Assembly (NCBI GenBank): GCA_964593725.1 | Contig: CAZQJS010000008.1 | Span: forward strand, 1-64,000 | DNA length: 64,000 nucleotides | Source: JAIOSM01 sp964593725 | GTDB lineage: Bacteria > Desulfobacterota > Desulfobacteria > Desulfobacterales > Desulfobacteraceae | Direction: 5' to 3' | Shown: piece by piece, positions 24,799 to 33,841 of the stretch | Layout of the letters: the number at the start of each line of letters is the position of its first letter | Position numbering within the stretch: position 1 is the first letter of the stretch | Notes under the pieces: generated by a model | The model's input: only the letters and a program-made list of their open reading frames with translations | The model's database searches: none | Told to the model about the DNA's origin: nothing | Translations under genes and position numbers: made by a program

Positions 24799-25829
24799 TA
24801 ATTCTGAAATTTAATCTCCAGATGTTCATAGGCCTTACGCGGTACTTTTCTACCATTTGAAGTACGGGTTATCATTCCTATTTTCAATAAATATGGTTCT
24901 ACAACATCAACCAATGTATCGGTTTCTTCCTGTAAGGTTGCTGAAATAGCTTCAATTCCAACAGGACCGCCTTTATAAAAATTAATGATTGTTTTAAGAT
25001 AATTACGATCAAGTACAGTTAAACCTATGCTGTCTATACCTTCCAGAGCAAGGGCAGCATTAACGATTGATTTTGTAATCTTACCATCAGACTTTACCTG
25101 GGAATAGTCCCTTACACGTTTTAAAAGCCTGTTGGCAATTCTGGGGGTTCCTCTGGATCGTTCTGCAAGTTCTTTTGCTCCTGATTCATCTATTTTTACT
25201 TTGAGGAGCAATGCTGATCTCTTAATAATAGTGACAAGCTCTTGCACAGAATAAAAATCCAATGTCCTGAAAATACCGAACCTGTCCCTCAATGGAGAAG
25301 ACAGAAGTCCTACTCTGGTTGTTGCGCCGATTAAAACAAATTGTTTTAGTTTATATCTATAGCTTCTTGCATTAATACCCTTGTCAAATACAAAATCCAC
25401 TGCATAATCTTCCATGGCTGGATATAAGAACTCTTCCACAAGTTTTGGAATTCTATGAATCTCATCAATAAAGAAGATATCACCCTCACCAAGGCTTGTG
25501 AGCATACCAATGAGATCACCACCCTTTTCCAGAGCAGGACCGGATGTAATGGTCAGGCCTTTGTTAATCTCATTGGCAATAATGTGTGACACGGTTGTTT
25601 TACCAAGCCCTGGAGGTCCATGGAGTAGTATGTGTTCCAGGGGTTCATTTCTGATTTGAGCTGCTTTGATTGCAATATTTAATGTCTCAACCGTATCTTT
25701 CTGCCCCACATATTCTGCAAAACTTTCAGGACGTAATGATAAAATTTCAGAATCCCTGTCCTGGGGCAGTTGTTTAGAAGATGAAATGTTATTCTTATCT
25801 GAAGAGAATGCAATAATACCATCATTCAT
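24798..25829 (-). CDS. ruvB: Holliday junction branch migration ATPase RuvB
   Basis: Hexameric AAA+ motor that, with RuvA, moves Holliday junctions. The 343-residue protein has LRPESFAEYVGQKDTVETL, Walker A LLHGPPGLGKTT, Walker B IFFIDEIHRI, the sensor GATTRVGLLSSPLRDRFG and the C-terminal winged helix (LLKIGMITRTSNGRKVP). It overlaps ruvA by 4 bp and the Csd6-like gene by 1 bp. Confidence 0.97.
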   Translation of the reverse strand: MNDGIIAFSSDKNNISSSKQLPQDRDSEILSLRPESFAEYVGQKDTVETLNIAIKAAQIRNEPLEHILLHGPPGLGKTTVSHIIANEINKGLTITSGPALEKGGDLIGMLTSLGEGDIFFIDEIHRIPKLVEEFLYPAMEDYAVDFVFDKGINARSYRYKLKQFVLIGATTRVGLLSSPLRDRFGIFRTLDFYSVQELVTIIKRSALLLKVKIDESGAKELAERSRGTPRIANRLLKRVRDYSQVKSDGKITKSIVNAALALEGIDSIGLTVLDRNYLKTIINFYKGGPVGIEAISATLQEETDTLVDVVEPYLLKIGMITRTSNGRKVPRKAYEHLEIKFQN

Positions 25830-26449
25830 GGTTTAATTCCTCTTTTCATAACACCATCAAAAAGCTGTTCTGCTGTGGTTATGTTTTTATTATTTATCAG
25901 AACCTGTGCAATAAGTGCCCTTGAGTCTTTATCAGAATAACCCAGTTGATCTTTTAAAACATTTGCAACCTGATCCTCAATACTTTTCAACACAGCGGGT
26001 GCTGAATCACCAGTATTTTTATTCACAGCTCCATCATCTGACAGGATAAACCTTCCTGTTTTCCCGTTAAGGGCTGCAATGATCTTTTCAGCGCTTCGTT
26101 TACCAATGCCTCTGAGACTTGTGAGGAATTTCACATCTTTTTCCTCTATTGCCCGGGCAATTTGAGTGTTCGGTACCTCAAGGGCTTTAATAGCTTTTAG
26201 AGGCCCTATTGCATCAACAGTGATAAACAGTTGAAAAAAATCTTTATCATCCTGTGTTTCAAAACCGATTAAAACCGGTTTGGGCTGTTTCTCAGTCTGA
26301 TGAAAATAAATATACAGTTTTACGGTTTTATCTTTAATATTGTTTAAAGTATTGCCTGAAAGCAGGACTTCATACCCGACATTGTTGACAAGCAAAAGAA
26401 TGCCGTCGGTTTCATATTTTATAATTCTGCCTTCAAGATATCCAATCAT
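25826..26449 (-). CDS. ruvA: Holliday junction DNA helicase subunit RuvA
   Basis: Tetrameric junction-binding protein that loads RuvB. MIGYLEGRIIKYETDGILLLV starts the OB domain, and the helix-hairpin-helix pair FQLFITVDAIGPLKA and FLTSLRGIGKRSAEKII follows; the C-terminal domain III (DQVANVLKDQLGYSDKDSR) contacts RuvB. I choose the ATG at 26447-26449, ten bp after the ruvC stop, because it gives the standard N terminus; the ATG at 26476 would add nine residues and overlap ruvC. Neither has a strong Shine-Dalgarno. Confidence 0.95.
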   Translation of the reverse strand: MIGYLEGRIIKYETDGILLLVNNVGYEVLLSGNTLNNIKDKTVKLYIYFHQTEKQPKPVLIGFETQDDKDFFQLFITVDAIGPLKAIKALEVPNTQIARAIEEKDVKFLTSLRGIGKRSAEKIIAALNGKTGRFILSDDGAVNKNTGDSAPAVLKSIEDQVANVLKDQLGYSDKDSRALIAQVLINNKNITTAEQLFDGVMKRGIKP

Positions 26450-26459
26450 AATATCCAGA

Positions 26460-26945
26460 TCATAAGCATGATTCATACCGGAAAAACCCGGTTAATGCCA
26501 GTGCCAGAGCATCGGATGCATGAAAAGGCCGGATGGCCTGCCCATGATTCAACAAATTTCTTGTAGCTTCTTCCACCTGATACTTGTCAGCATTCCCATT
26601 TCCTGAAACCACTTTTTTCACCTCACGCACTGATACTTCTTTGATTTTCACTCCGGCTCTACAGCAGGCAATAAGCAGCACACCAACAACTTTGCCTAAC
26701 ATGATACCTGATTTTGGATATTTTTCAAAGGAATAAATATCTTCAATCACAACCAGATCAGGGTTTTCACTTTTTAAAAACTCTAAAACCTTTGTATAAA
26801 TTGTATTGAGTCTCAGGTGGGTGGGCTCTTTTTTATCAGTTTCAATACTACCAAACGAGTAACCTGCAATTTTTCCCTTCTCTCCTTGAACAACACCAAT
26901 ACCAGTGCCGGCAAGGCCTGGGTCGATCCCAACAACTTTGATCAT
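26460..26945 (-). CDS. ruvC: Crossover junction endodeoxyribonuclease RuvC
   Basis: Dimeric RNase H-fold resolvase. The 161-residue protein has the four acidic residues: GIDPGLAGTG (Asp7), VIEDIYSF (Glu about 68) and HASDALALALTG near residue 143-146. It starts 10 bp after the cpoB stop and is followed by ruvA and ruvB in order. Confidence 0.96.
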   Translation of the reverse strand: MIKVVGIDPGLAGTGIGVVQGEKGKIAGYSFGSIETDKKEPTHLRLNTIYTKVLEFLKSENPDLVVIEDIYSFEKYPKSGIMLGKVVGVLLIACCRAGVKIKEVSVREVKKVVSGNGNADKYQVEEATRNLLNHGQAIRPFHASDALALALTGFFRYESCL

Positions 26946-26955
26946 CTCTGCTCGG

Positions 26956-27840
26956 TTATTTTTTTAAACCCATGAGTTTTTTTTCAGCAAAGCTTGCTTC
27001 TTTTGAATCAGGATATTTTTTTATAAGTTCTTTTAAGATTAATCTTGCATTTGCTTTTTCACCGAGTTCTGCAAAGGCAAAGCCCTGCTTTAAGAGTGCT
27101 GCTGGAACTTTATTGCCTGTGGAATATTTTTCAATCACCTTCTGATATTCGAGAATGGCCTTATTATACCATTTTTCACGATAATAGGAGTCTGCAATCC
27201 AGAACCTTGCGTTGTCAGCATTTTTGGAATCAGGAAAAAAATTAATAAATTTCTCAAATTCAAGGCGGGCAGCATCATATTTTCCATTATCCAATAGGCT
27301 TTTTGCATGCTTATATAAAGCCTCTGGGTTTTTCTTTGCCTCCTCATCAGTTGCTATCTTTGACTTAATTGTACTGGTATCATTATCTGAAGATTTTATT
27401 TCAGGTTGACCAGCCTGTTTTCCAGAGGCTTCCAGACCTATATATCGTTCAAGGTCTTCAATACGCCTTGAAATATCAAGAATTTTATTGTTCAGTGCCT
27501 GTATATGCTTATCCTGAGTATCACTTGCCTTTGCACCATCAAGGCTGGAAAATTTATGCCCTGTTTCCTCGATAATCCCTTTTAATTTGAGAATGGTTAT
27601 CCTGAATTTTTTCAACTCTGCCTTTATGGATGCATAATTTTTTTGGGCAAGATCATTACCTTTTCTAAGTTTATTAATGATCCTGTCCTGAACAATATTT
27701 TTTTTATTCTGCCGGGCACTTGCCTGTTCAAGAGAACTTATTCTATCATCAATAGTACCGGTCTTATTACTGGCAGCACATCCTGAACAGAGAGCAAATC
27801 CTGAGAATAAAAAGATTAAAAATAAAAGAAACCTTTTCAT
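26956..27840 (-). CDS. cpoB: CpoB/YbgF-like TPR lipoprotein of the Tol-Pal system
   Basis: Periplasmic coordinator of outer-membrane constriction and peptidoglycan synthesis. I choose the ATG at 27838-27840, which gives a proper lipoprotein signal (MKRFLLFLIFLFSGFALCSGC) rather than the longer frame to 27909. The mature part has an N-terminal coiled coil (about residues 30-125, ISSLEQASARQNKKN and ISRRIEDLERYIG) and three TPR repeats at the C terminus (PEALYKHAKSLLDNGKYDAA, ADNARFWIADSYYREKWYNKA, VPAALLKQGFAFAELGEKANA in turn). E. coli CpoB is soluble periplasmic; the Cys here suggests a lipid anchor, although the residue at -3 is Cys rather than Leu. It is separated from pal by 153 bp holding a large inverted repeat. 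Confidence 0.87.
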   Translation of the reverse strand: MKRFLLFLIFLFSGFALCSGCAASNKTGTIDDRISSLEQASARQNKKNIVQDRIINKLRKGNDLAQKNYASIKAELKKFRITILKLKGIIEETGHKFSSLDGAKASDTQDKHIQALNNKILDISRRIEDLERYIGLEASGKQAGQPEIKSSDNDTSTIKSKIATDEEAKKNPEALYKHAKSLLDNGKYDAARLEFEKFINFFPDSKNADNARFWIADSYYREKWYNKAILEYQKVIEKYSTGNKVPAALLKQGFAFAELGEKANARLILKELIKKYPDSKEASFAEKKLMGLKK

Positions 27841-27911
27841 AAAAAATTCCTTATCACAACAAGGGTAAAAGAAAACAGCATAGAGATAATCTGGTTTAGA
27901 TAACAACATTC

Positions 27912-27955
27912 AAGTGCATTAAGTTGTCAACTATGGGATCAAACTTAATGCACTT
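27912..27955 (-). promoter_or_regulatory. 14-bp perfect inverted repeat between pal and cpoB
   Basis: AAGTGCATTAAGTT at 27912-27925 pairs exactly with 27942-27955 around a 16-nt loop. No T-run follows on either strand, so it is unlikely to be a simple terminator. As RNA it would form a strong hairpin between pal and cpoB that may mark a processing or stability point; as DNA it could be an operator for a cpoB-ruvCAB promoter. Confidence 0.5.
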
Positions 27956-27993
27956 AACAATAATATTATATAATCAAACAAAAATAAAACTAA

Positions 27994-28512
27994 TTATTTA
28001 AGCTCAAAATGGCCGCGCCTGTTTCGTTCCCATGCATATTTGTTATGTCCTGGATCAGCTGGCTGTTCTTCACCATAACTGATATAGCTGAGGCGTGATT
28101 CCTCTATACCAAGATCCACAAGAAAACCTTTTGCTGATTTAGCCCGTCTTTCACCAAGGGCAAGATTGTATTCAGTGGTACCACGTTCATCACAATGTCC
28201 TTCTATGACAACCTTTACATCACCGTGCTCCTTCAGGTATGCAGCCTTACTCTGTAAAACAGTCTGGGCTTCAGAAGTCAGTTCAGCACTGTCAAAGTCA
28301 AAATAGATATCAAGATTGATAAAGTCGACATCAGCATCACCTGTGGCCACTGGTTTAAGTGGATTCTCCTGGGTTTGTTTTACAGTCTCCTGCTTGGTTT
28401 CTTTGGTAGTTTCAGTATCAGAAGTTACTTTTTTCTGTGCACATGAAACTGTCAGAAAAAGACCTGCAACTAAAAGCGCCATTAATACATTAGCAAAAAC
28501 TCTCTTTTTCAT
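27994..28512 (-). CDS. pal: Peptidoglycan-associated lipoprotein Pal
   Basis: Outer-membrane lipoprotein that tethers the membrane to peptidoglycan. A signal peptide ends in LTVSC (Cys24), a Thr/Lys/Glu-rich linker follows, and the OmpA domain has YFDFDSAELTSEA, VIEGHCDERGTTEYNLALG and RNRRGHFELK. GGAGG lies before the ATG. It is fifth in tolQRAB-pal, 72 bp after tolB. Confidence 0.95.
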   Translation of the reverse strand: MKKRVFANVLMALLVAGLFLTVSCAQKKVTSDTETTKETKQETVKQTQENPLKPVATGDADVDFINLDIYFDFDSAELTSEAQTVLQSKAAYLKEHGDVKVVIEGHCDERGTTEYNLALGERRAKSAKGFLVDLGIEESRLSYISYGEEQPADPGHNKYAWERNRRGHFELK

Positions 28513-28584
28513 ACTGCCTCCTTAATTAAATTATTAGTACTTAACTCTAATTTGTTTGTTTACCATGGTTTTAATTTTTTATCT

Positions 28585-29919
28585 TCATTCATGTACCATT
28601 GACCAGTCAGGATCAGTCTGTTCTCCTTTGAACCTTAACAGTTTTCTTTGCTCACCTCCGGTGGCAGTCATTACAAACAATTTTGCCCTGCCACTTTGCC
28701 GGGTTGAAGAGAAAACTATCAAACTGCCGTCGGGTGACCATGAAGGATCTTCATTCACGCCGGCATTATCTGTCAGCTGCATTGGAAAGTCTCCTTCCAC
28801 CCCAATGGTATATATGTCTGTTCTTCCATCTCGAATACCGACATAAACAATTCTATCACCATTTGGTGACCATGCAGGTGATGTATTATAACCACCCTCA
28901 AAAGTCAATCTTCTTATCTGATTTGTATCAAGATTTTTTATAAAAATCTGGGGTGACCCCCTTCTTCTTGAAACAAATACAATTTTTCTACCGTCGGGTG
29001 AAAATTTTGGAGAAACATCAATTCCCCAACTATCAGTTACTCTTTTAATAATTTTACCCCTGCCGGTCAACAGATAAATTTCAGGATCACCTGAAAAGCT
29101 TAAACTGGCAGCAAGGACAAACTGGCCGGGAAGCCATGCAGGAGCTATATTCATCCCTTTTTTATTTATTATTGCTCCTCTTTTTTCCTTTAAATTTTTT
29201 ATATAGATATCAGGTTTTCCACCTGCATAGGATGTATATGCTATCCATCTTAAATCCGATGACCATGCAGGTGAAAGAGATATACTTTTATGAAAGGTGA
29301 TCTGCCTTGGGTTATAGCCGTCAAATTCACATGCAAAAATCTCTTTTTTACCATTAACTCTTGAAACAAAGGCTATCTTACTGCCAAAGACTCCCCGCTT
29401 TCCTGTCAATTTTTTTGAAACTTCTCCACAGAAACGGTGAATCATTGGCCTGAGATCTTTTCTCACTCCTGTATAAATCTTGCCAACCAGAAGCCGTGCA
29501 TCAAATGTGTCAAACAATCGCAGCCAGAGCTTTACTTTATTGCCTTCAACACTTATGCCGCCTGTAATAAGAAGTTCTGCACCAATGCCTGTCCAGTCCA
29601 GAAAATCGATATCTTTTCTTGCAATTCCTGTTTCCGACGGGTTTGCAAGATATGCACGTTCATCTATAATCTTTAAGTAGCCTGTAAAATTGAGTGCATC
29701 CTTTAATAACTTTTGTGCCTTGAGTGAATCCTGGTCTATTGTCTCCCCTTTTAAAAACTGCTTAAATCCAGGTATTGCCATGGGTATTTTGCGGATGGAA
29801 GGGTTGTTTATGTTCAGTATTGTAACATCTTTACAATATGCAGGACTCTGCCCAAAAAGAGCAGCTGTTAATAAAACAGCAAAAAAATAAAACAGTTTTA
29901 ATGGTTTTTTAATTATCAT
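28585..29919 (-). CDS. tolB: Tol-Pal system protein TolB
   Basis: Periplasmic beta-propeller partner of Pal and TolA. The 444-residue protein has a signal peptide (about residues 1-29), the N-terminal alpha/beta domain (about 30-165, LKDALNFTGYLKIID) and a six-bladed propeller with repeats of the form SPAWSSDLRWIAY, SPKFSPDGRKIVFVS, SPAWSPNGDRIVYVG and DPSWSPDGSLIVFSS. It is 4 bp from tolA, so translation is coupled. Confidence 0.95.
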   Translation of the reverse strand: MIIKKPLKLFYFFAVLLTAALFGQSPAYCKDVTILNINNPSIRKIPMAIPGFKQFLKGETIDQDSLKAQKLLKDALNFTGYLKIIDERAYLANPSETGIARKDIDFLDWTGIGAELLITGGISVEGNKVKLWLRLFDTFDARLLVGKIYTGVRKDLRPMIHRFCGEVSKKLTGKRGVFGSKIAFVSRVNGKKEIFACEFDGYNPRQITFHKSISLSPAWSSDLRWIAYTSYAGGKPDIYIKNLKEKRGAIINKKGMNIAPAWLPGQFVLAASLSFSGDPEIYLLTGRGKIIKRVTDSWGIDVSPKFSPDGRKIVFVSRRRGSPQIFIKNLDTNQIRRLTFEGGYNTSPAWSPNGDRIVYVGIRDGRTDIYTIGVEGDFPMQLTDNAGVNEDPSWSPDGSLIVFSSTRQSGRAKLFVMTATGGEQRKLLRFKGEQTDPDWSMVHE

Positions 29920-29923
29920 CAGT

Positions 29924-30799
29924 CTAATTTAACCCTTTTGGTGAAAATTGCAACCCAATTTCATAGGAAGAACGCTGAAATTCTCTGGGAAGAGGTGGGA
30001 AAGGTGCAGATTTTTTTATTGCCCTGACAGCTGATTTATCAAGAAAATCATTCCCGGACTTTGTTTCAATCCAGATGTCACCCAAGTCTCCGTTTGCAAG
30101 GATTTTTATCATGACCAGCACAGTTAAATTTTTATTATTCTTATCAAGATTTGCAAGATAATCGGTAAACACCCAGTTTTTCTGTATTACAGTGGTAAGA
30201 ATACTATTATATATATTCTGTGCTGTCATATCCTTCCATGCTTTATACCCGGATTCTGCCACCTCCTCTTCTTCATAATCATCCTTCATCTCTTCTTCTG
30301 CCACCTTCTCTCTTATTTCATCCAGCAGGTCTTTGATCTTCTCCTGTTCCGGGTCTTCCACCTCTTTTTCAAGTGGTTTTTCCTCGACCTCTTTTTTCTG
30401 CGGCGGCTCAAGACTTTTTTCTTCCTGTGGTTTCTCCTTTGTTATATCTGCCGGTGCAACCTTCTCCTTAATAATTTTTTTTTTAGGTTTTGGTTTTTTA
30501 ATTACATCCGGTTTTTTGGCAATCGGCTTTTCAGGCTGTTTTGGTTTATGCTTCAGAATATCTTCAAGCTTTGGTGAATATGATACCAGATCGACCTGAA
30601 GCGCAGGCGGCAGTTTTTTATCAAAAACAGTGTACTGCTGAAAAAAAATAATAACCAATAACAGTCCCAGGTGCATCAGGACAGAAACACCCTGAAGAGA
30701 GATTAAAGAGATAACAGATTGATGCCGGGATGCTTTATCATTAAAGCCGGGCCCTGTAAAGGTAGCTTCTCTATTATTTGATATTAGTATTTTACCCAT
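29924..30799 (-). CDS. tolA: TolA/TonB-like energy-transducing protein
   Basis: A 291-residue inner-membrane protein that links the TolQR motor to TolB-Pal. It has one transmembrane helix (about residues 38-55, VLMHLGLLLVIIFFQQY), a long Pro/Lys/Glu-rich domain (about 75-195, repeats of KPKPKKK and EEK) and a C-terminal TonB-fold domain (about 200-291, VLVMIKILANGDLGDIWIE, AVRAIKKSAPFPPLP). It is 8 bp from tolR. The position in the tol operon settles TolA over TonB. Confidence 0.88.
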   Translation of the reverse strand: MGKILISNNREATFTGPGFNDKASRHQSVISLISLQGVSVLMHLGLLLVIIFFQQYTVFDKKLPPALQVDLVSYSPKLEDILKHKPKQPEKPIAKKPDVIKKPKPKKKIIKEKVAPADITKEKPQEEKSLEPPQKKEVEEKPLEKEVEDPEQEKIKDLLDEIREKVAEEEMKDDYEEEEVAESGYKAWKDMTAQNIYNSILTTVIQKNWVFTDYLANLDKNNKNLTVLVMIKILANGDLGDIWIETKSGNDFLDKSAVRAIKKSAPFPPLPREFQRSSYEIGLQFSPKGLN

Positions 30800-30807
30800 A
30801 TTAAAAA

Positions 30808-31224
30808 TCAGGATTCTTTTTCATCATCAGGAAGGGTGATCATGCCAATGCTGTCCACTCCGGCATGCTTTATTTTGGAGACTACATTTATGACAACACC
30901 ATAGGGGACTCTCTTATCTGCACGAAGATACACATTTTTTGTATCAAGACTTTCTAAAATTTTACTTATCTTTTCAGACAGATATTCAATGTTTACAATC
31001 TGATTATTAATATAGACCTTTCTATCATTGTCAATTGAGATCACAAGATTTTTCTGATTGCTTTTCAATGGCTTTGTTGTTGCCTTTGGCAGATCAACAT
31101 TGACTCCCTGTACCATCATGGGGGCAGCCACCATGAAGATAATTAAAAGCACAAGCATGACATCCACAAAGGGAGTTACATTTATTTCAGACATTAATTG
31201 ATCATCATCTGATCCTATATTCAT
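30808..31224 (-). CDS. tolR: Biopolymer transport protein TolR/ExbD
   Basis: A 138-residue inner-membrane stator subunit. One transmembrane helix (MSEINVTPFVDVMLVLLIIFMV, written here as parts NVTPFVDVML and LLIIFMVAAP) carries the proton-path Asp, and a periplasmic domain follows. It starts 2 bp after tolQ. The N-terminal MSEINVTPFVDVML region is the family signature. Confidence 0.94.
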   Translation of the reverse strand: MNIGSDDDQLMSEINVTPFVDVMLVLLIIFMVAAPMMVQGVNVDLPKATTKPLKSNQKNLVISIDNDRKVYINNQIVNIEYLSEKISKILESLDTKNVYLRADKRVPYGVVINVVSKIKHAGVDSIGMITLPDDEKES

Positions 31225-31226
31225 TA

Positions 31227-31943
31227 CTATCCCCTCTGTTTATGAGTTTCACGTTCTATAATATTTAAAAGATCAGTGGAAAACCCCTGGAGTTCAGAGT
31301 CAAGCAGCCTGACTTTGCTTATAAAAAAATTGTATGCAATAACAGATGGGATGGCAACGGCAAGGCCGGCAGCAGTTGCTATTAATGCTTCGGAAATACC
31401 GGGCGCTACAACAGCAAGGCTTGCGGATCCTTTAAGGCCGATCCCCTGGAAAGTACTCATGATTCCCCATACAGTACCAAACAGCCCTATGAAAGGAGAA
31501 GTATTTCCAGCCGTTGCAAGGAAGGGAATGAGTTGAGTCAGTCTCCTTACCTCTATATTAATTGATCTTCTAAGGCTCCTTTGCAGATTGCCAATAACAC
31601 TGATATTGGAGTTCTCAAATTCACTGTCAGCAATCTCTCTATCATTGCGGCCTTTAGTTTTATTGAACTTTGAAAGTTCCATATAACCTGTTATGAAAAT
31701 ACGTGCAACAGGGCTGGATTTCAATGCTTTGGCTTTGGAAAAAGCGTCCGAGAGTGTCTTGCACTGCCAGAAAAGCTCAGTGAAATCCGATGATTCCTTC
31801 TGTGCCTTTCTGATATATCTCCATTTTATTAAAATAATTGCCCAGGTAGTAATAGAAAAAAATAAAAGCAGAAGCAGAACAGCCTTAACCACAAGCCCTG
31901 CCCCGGTTACCATATAAATAATTCCAAGTGTATCAGAGGCCAT
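31227..31943 (-). CDS. tolQ: Tol-Pal motor protein TolQ/ExbB
   Basis: Three-helix proton-channel subunit that drives TolR and TolA. I choose the ATG at 31941-31943 (MASDTLGIIYMVTGAG), with GGAG nine nucleotides upstream, over the in-frame start at 31994. The 238-residue product has transmembrane segments near 18-40, 145-165 and 180-202, with TAGNTSPFIGLFGTVWGIMS and ATAAGLAVAIPSVIAYNFF typical of the family. It opens the tolQ-R-A-B-pal-cpoB-ruvCAB run and has a candidate promoter 60-90 bp upstream. Confidence 0.94.
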   Translation of the reverse strand: MASDTLGIIYMVTGAGLVVKAVLLLLLFFSITTWAIILIKWRYIRKAQKESSDFTELFWQCKTLSDAFSKAKALKSSPVARIFITGYMELSKFNKTKGRNDREIADSEFENSNISVIGNLQRSLRRSINIEVRRLTQLIPFLATAGNTSPFIGLFGTVWGIMSTFQGIGLKGSASLAVVAPGISEALIATAAGLAVAIPSVIAYNFFISKVRLLDSELQGFSTDLLNIIERETHKQRG

Positions 31944-32001
31944 AAAAAATATCTCCAAGTCATTTTTACTGATATTCCAATAATACCAGATCAATTAAAC
32001 A

Positions 32002-32030
32002 TTTCTATATGAGCACTTTAATTCTGTCAA
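32002..32030 (-). promoter_or_regulatory. Candidate promoter of the tol operon
   Basis: Read leftward: TTGACA (32030-32025), 17-nt spacer and TAGAAA (32007-32002); a TATAGA box two bases earlier is an alternative. It starts 17 bp beyond the groEL terminator and 59 bp before the tolQ ATG, so it fits a fresh transcript for tolQRAB-pal. Confidence 0.5.
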
Positions 32031-32047
32031 GTTTTTATTAAATAAAA

Positions 32048-32075
32048 AAGCCCCTGCAACATCATGCAGGGGCTT
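32048..32075 (-). terminator. Rho-independent terminator of groEL
   Basis: A perfect 11-bp stem (AAGCCCCTGCA / TGCAGGGGCTT) with a 6-nt loop, followed leftward by TTTTTTATTTAAT. It begins 30 nt after the groEL stop at 32106. Confidence 0.92.
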
Positions 32076-32105
32076 ATATTAAAGTAGTAAAATTTCAGAA
32101 GTAAA

Positions 32106-33761
32106 TTACATCATTCCGGGCATTCCTCCGCCCATGCCGCCCATACCACCAGGCATTCCGCCGCCCATGCCGGCAGCACCAGCATTTTCTTCAGGTTTGT
32201 CAGCAATCATGGCTTCAGTTGTGAGCATTACAGATGCAACGCTTGCTGCATTCTGGAGCGCATATCGAACAACCTTTTTAGGATCAATAACGCCTGCTTT
32301 AATGAGGTCTTCATATGTATCTGTTCTTGCGTTATACCCAAAAGCATCTTTGCCTTCTTTTACCTTATTGACAATCACAGAGCCTTCAACACCTGCATTG
32401 CTTGAGATCATTCTCAAGGGTTCTTCAATCGCCCTTGCAATAACATCAACACCCAGCTGCTCTTCAGAATCATCTGTGACATTTTCAAGTGCTTTTATGG
32501 TTCTTAACAATGCAACACCGCCTCCTGGGACAACACCCTCTTCCACAGCAGCACGGGTAGCATTAAGAGCATCCTCAACCCTTGCTTTTTTCTCTTTCAT
32601 CTCAGTCTCAGTTGCAGCACCAACACTTATAACAGCGACTCCGCCAACCAGCTTTGCAAGCCTTTCCTGGAGTTTTTCCCTGTCATAATCAGATGAAGTA
32701 TCTTCAGCCTGGGCCCGGATCATTTTAACCCTTGCTTCAAGGTCTTCTTTTTTACCTGCACCATCAATAATGGTTGTATTATCTTTATCAATTGTAATGC
32801 TCTTTGCCTGGCCAAGGTCATTAATTGAAAGGTTCTCAAGTTTAATGCCCACATCTTCAGATACAACCTGGCCGCCTGTCAGAACTGCAATATCTTCAAG
32901 CATTGCCTTTCTTCTGTCACCAAATCCCGGAGCTTTTACAGCAGCCACATTAAGAGTGCCCCTGAGTTTATTTACAACCAGAGTTGCAAGGGCTTCACCC
33001 TCGATATCTTCAGCTATAATTACAAGGGGTTTGCCCATCTTTGCAACTTCTTCCAGAACAGGAACAAGGTCTTTCATGTTTGTAATTTTTTTATCACAGA
33101 TAAGTACAAAGGGATTATCAAGGGCTGCAACCATTTTTTCATTATCAGTTACAAAGTATGGAGAAAGATATCCGCGGTCAAACTGCATACCTTCAACAAC
33201 ATCAAGAACAGTGTCCATTGATTTTGCTTCTTCAACAGTGATAACACCCTCTTTACCTACTTTGTCCATGGCTTCTGCAATAATATTTCCAATTGTTGAA
33301 TCATTATTTGCAGAAATTGTTCCAACCTGTGCTATCTCAGCCTGATCCTTTGTAGGATTGCTGATCTTTTCAAGCTCACCAACAATTTTTGCTACAGCTT
33401 TATCAATACCCCTTTTAATACCCATTGGGTTGTTGCCCGCTGCAACAAGCTTCTGGCCGCCTTCATAAATTGCAGCTGCAAGAACAGTGGCAGTTGTAGT
33501 TCCATCACCTGCCATGTCACTTGTTTTGCTGGCAACTTCCTTGACCATCTGGGCGCCCATATTCTCAAATTTATCCTCAAGTTCAATCTCTTTGGCAACA
33601 GTCACACCGTCTTTTGTCACATTCGGGGAGCCCCAGGATTTTTCAATTACAACATTTCTTCCTTTAGGTCCCAAAGTCACTACCACTGAGTCAGCAAGGG
33701 TCTTCACACCCTTAAGCATTGCTTCGCGAGCCTTGGCAGCATATTTAATTTCCTTTGCCAT
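32106..33761 (-). CDS. groEL: 60 kDa chaperonin GroEL
   Basis: A 551-residue chaperonin forming the double-ring folding chamber. Recognisable parts are VTLGPKGRNVVIEKSWG, DGTTTATVLAAAIY, the apical YLSPYFVTDNEKM, GGVAVISVGAATETEMKE, EGVVPGGGVALLR and the Gly/Met-rich tail ending GGMGGGMPGMM. It is 80 bp after groES. Its single-copy context with groES and normal length suggest the housekeeping copy. Confidence 0.97.
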   Translation of the reverse strand: MAKEIKYAAKAREAMLKGVKTLADSVVVTLGPKGRNVVIEKSWGSPNVTKDGVTVAKEIELEDKFENMGAQMVKEVASKTSDMAGDGTTTATVLAAAIYEGGQKLVAAGNNPMGIKRGIDKAVAKIVGELEKISNPTKDQAEIAQVGTISANNDSTIGNIIAEAMDKVGKEGVITVEEAKSMDTVLDVVEGMQFDRGYLSPYFVTDNEKMVAALDNPFVLICDKKITNMKDLVPVLEEVAKMGKPLVIIAEDIEGEALATLVVNKLRGTLNVAAVKAPGFGDRRKAMLEDIAVLTGGQVVSEDVGIKLENLSINDLGQAKSITIDKDNTTIIDGAGKKEDLEARVKMIRAQAEDTSSDYDREKLQERLAKLVGGVAVISVGAATETEMKEKKARVEDALNATRAAVEEGVVPGGGVALLRTIKALENVTDDSEEQLGVDVIARAIEEPLRMISSNAGVEGSVIVNKVKEGKDAFGYNARTDTYEDLIKAGVIDPKKVVRYALQNAASVASVMLTTEAMIADKPEENAGAAGMGGGMPGGMGGMGGGMPGMM

Positions 33762-33841
33762 ATCTAAAAACCTCCATATATTAATTATCTATTAATTATC
33801 AACTAAAATAAAGACATCAAAGTCTGTCTTACAAGAAACAA

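Noticed and set aside
32134..33345. Long plus-strand frames (184 and 191 codons) within groEL
   Set aside because: Antisense shadows of groEL, with no ribosome-binding site and no family.
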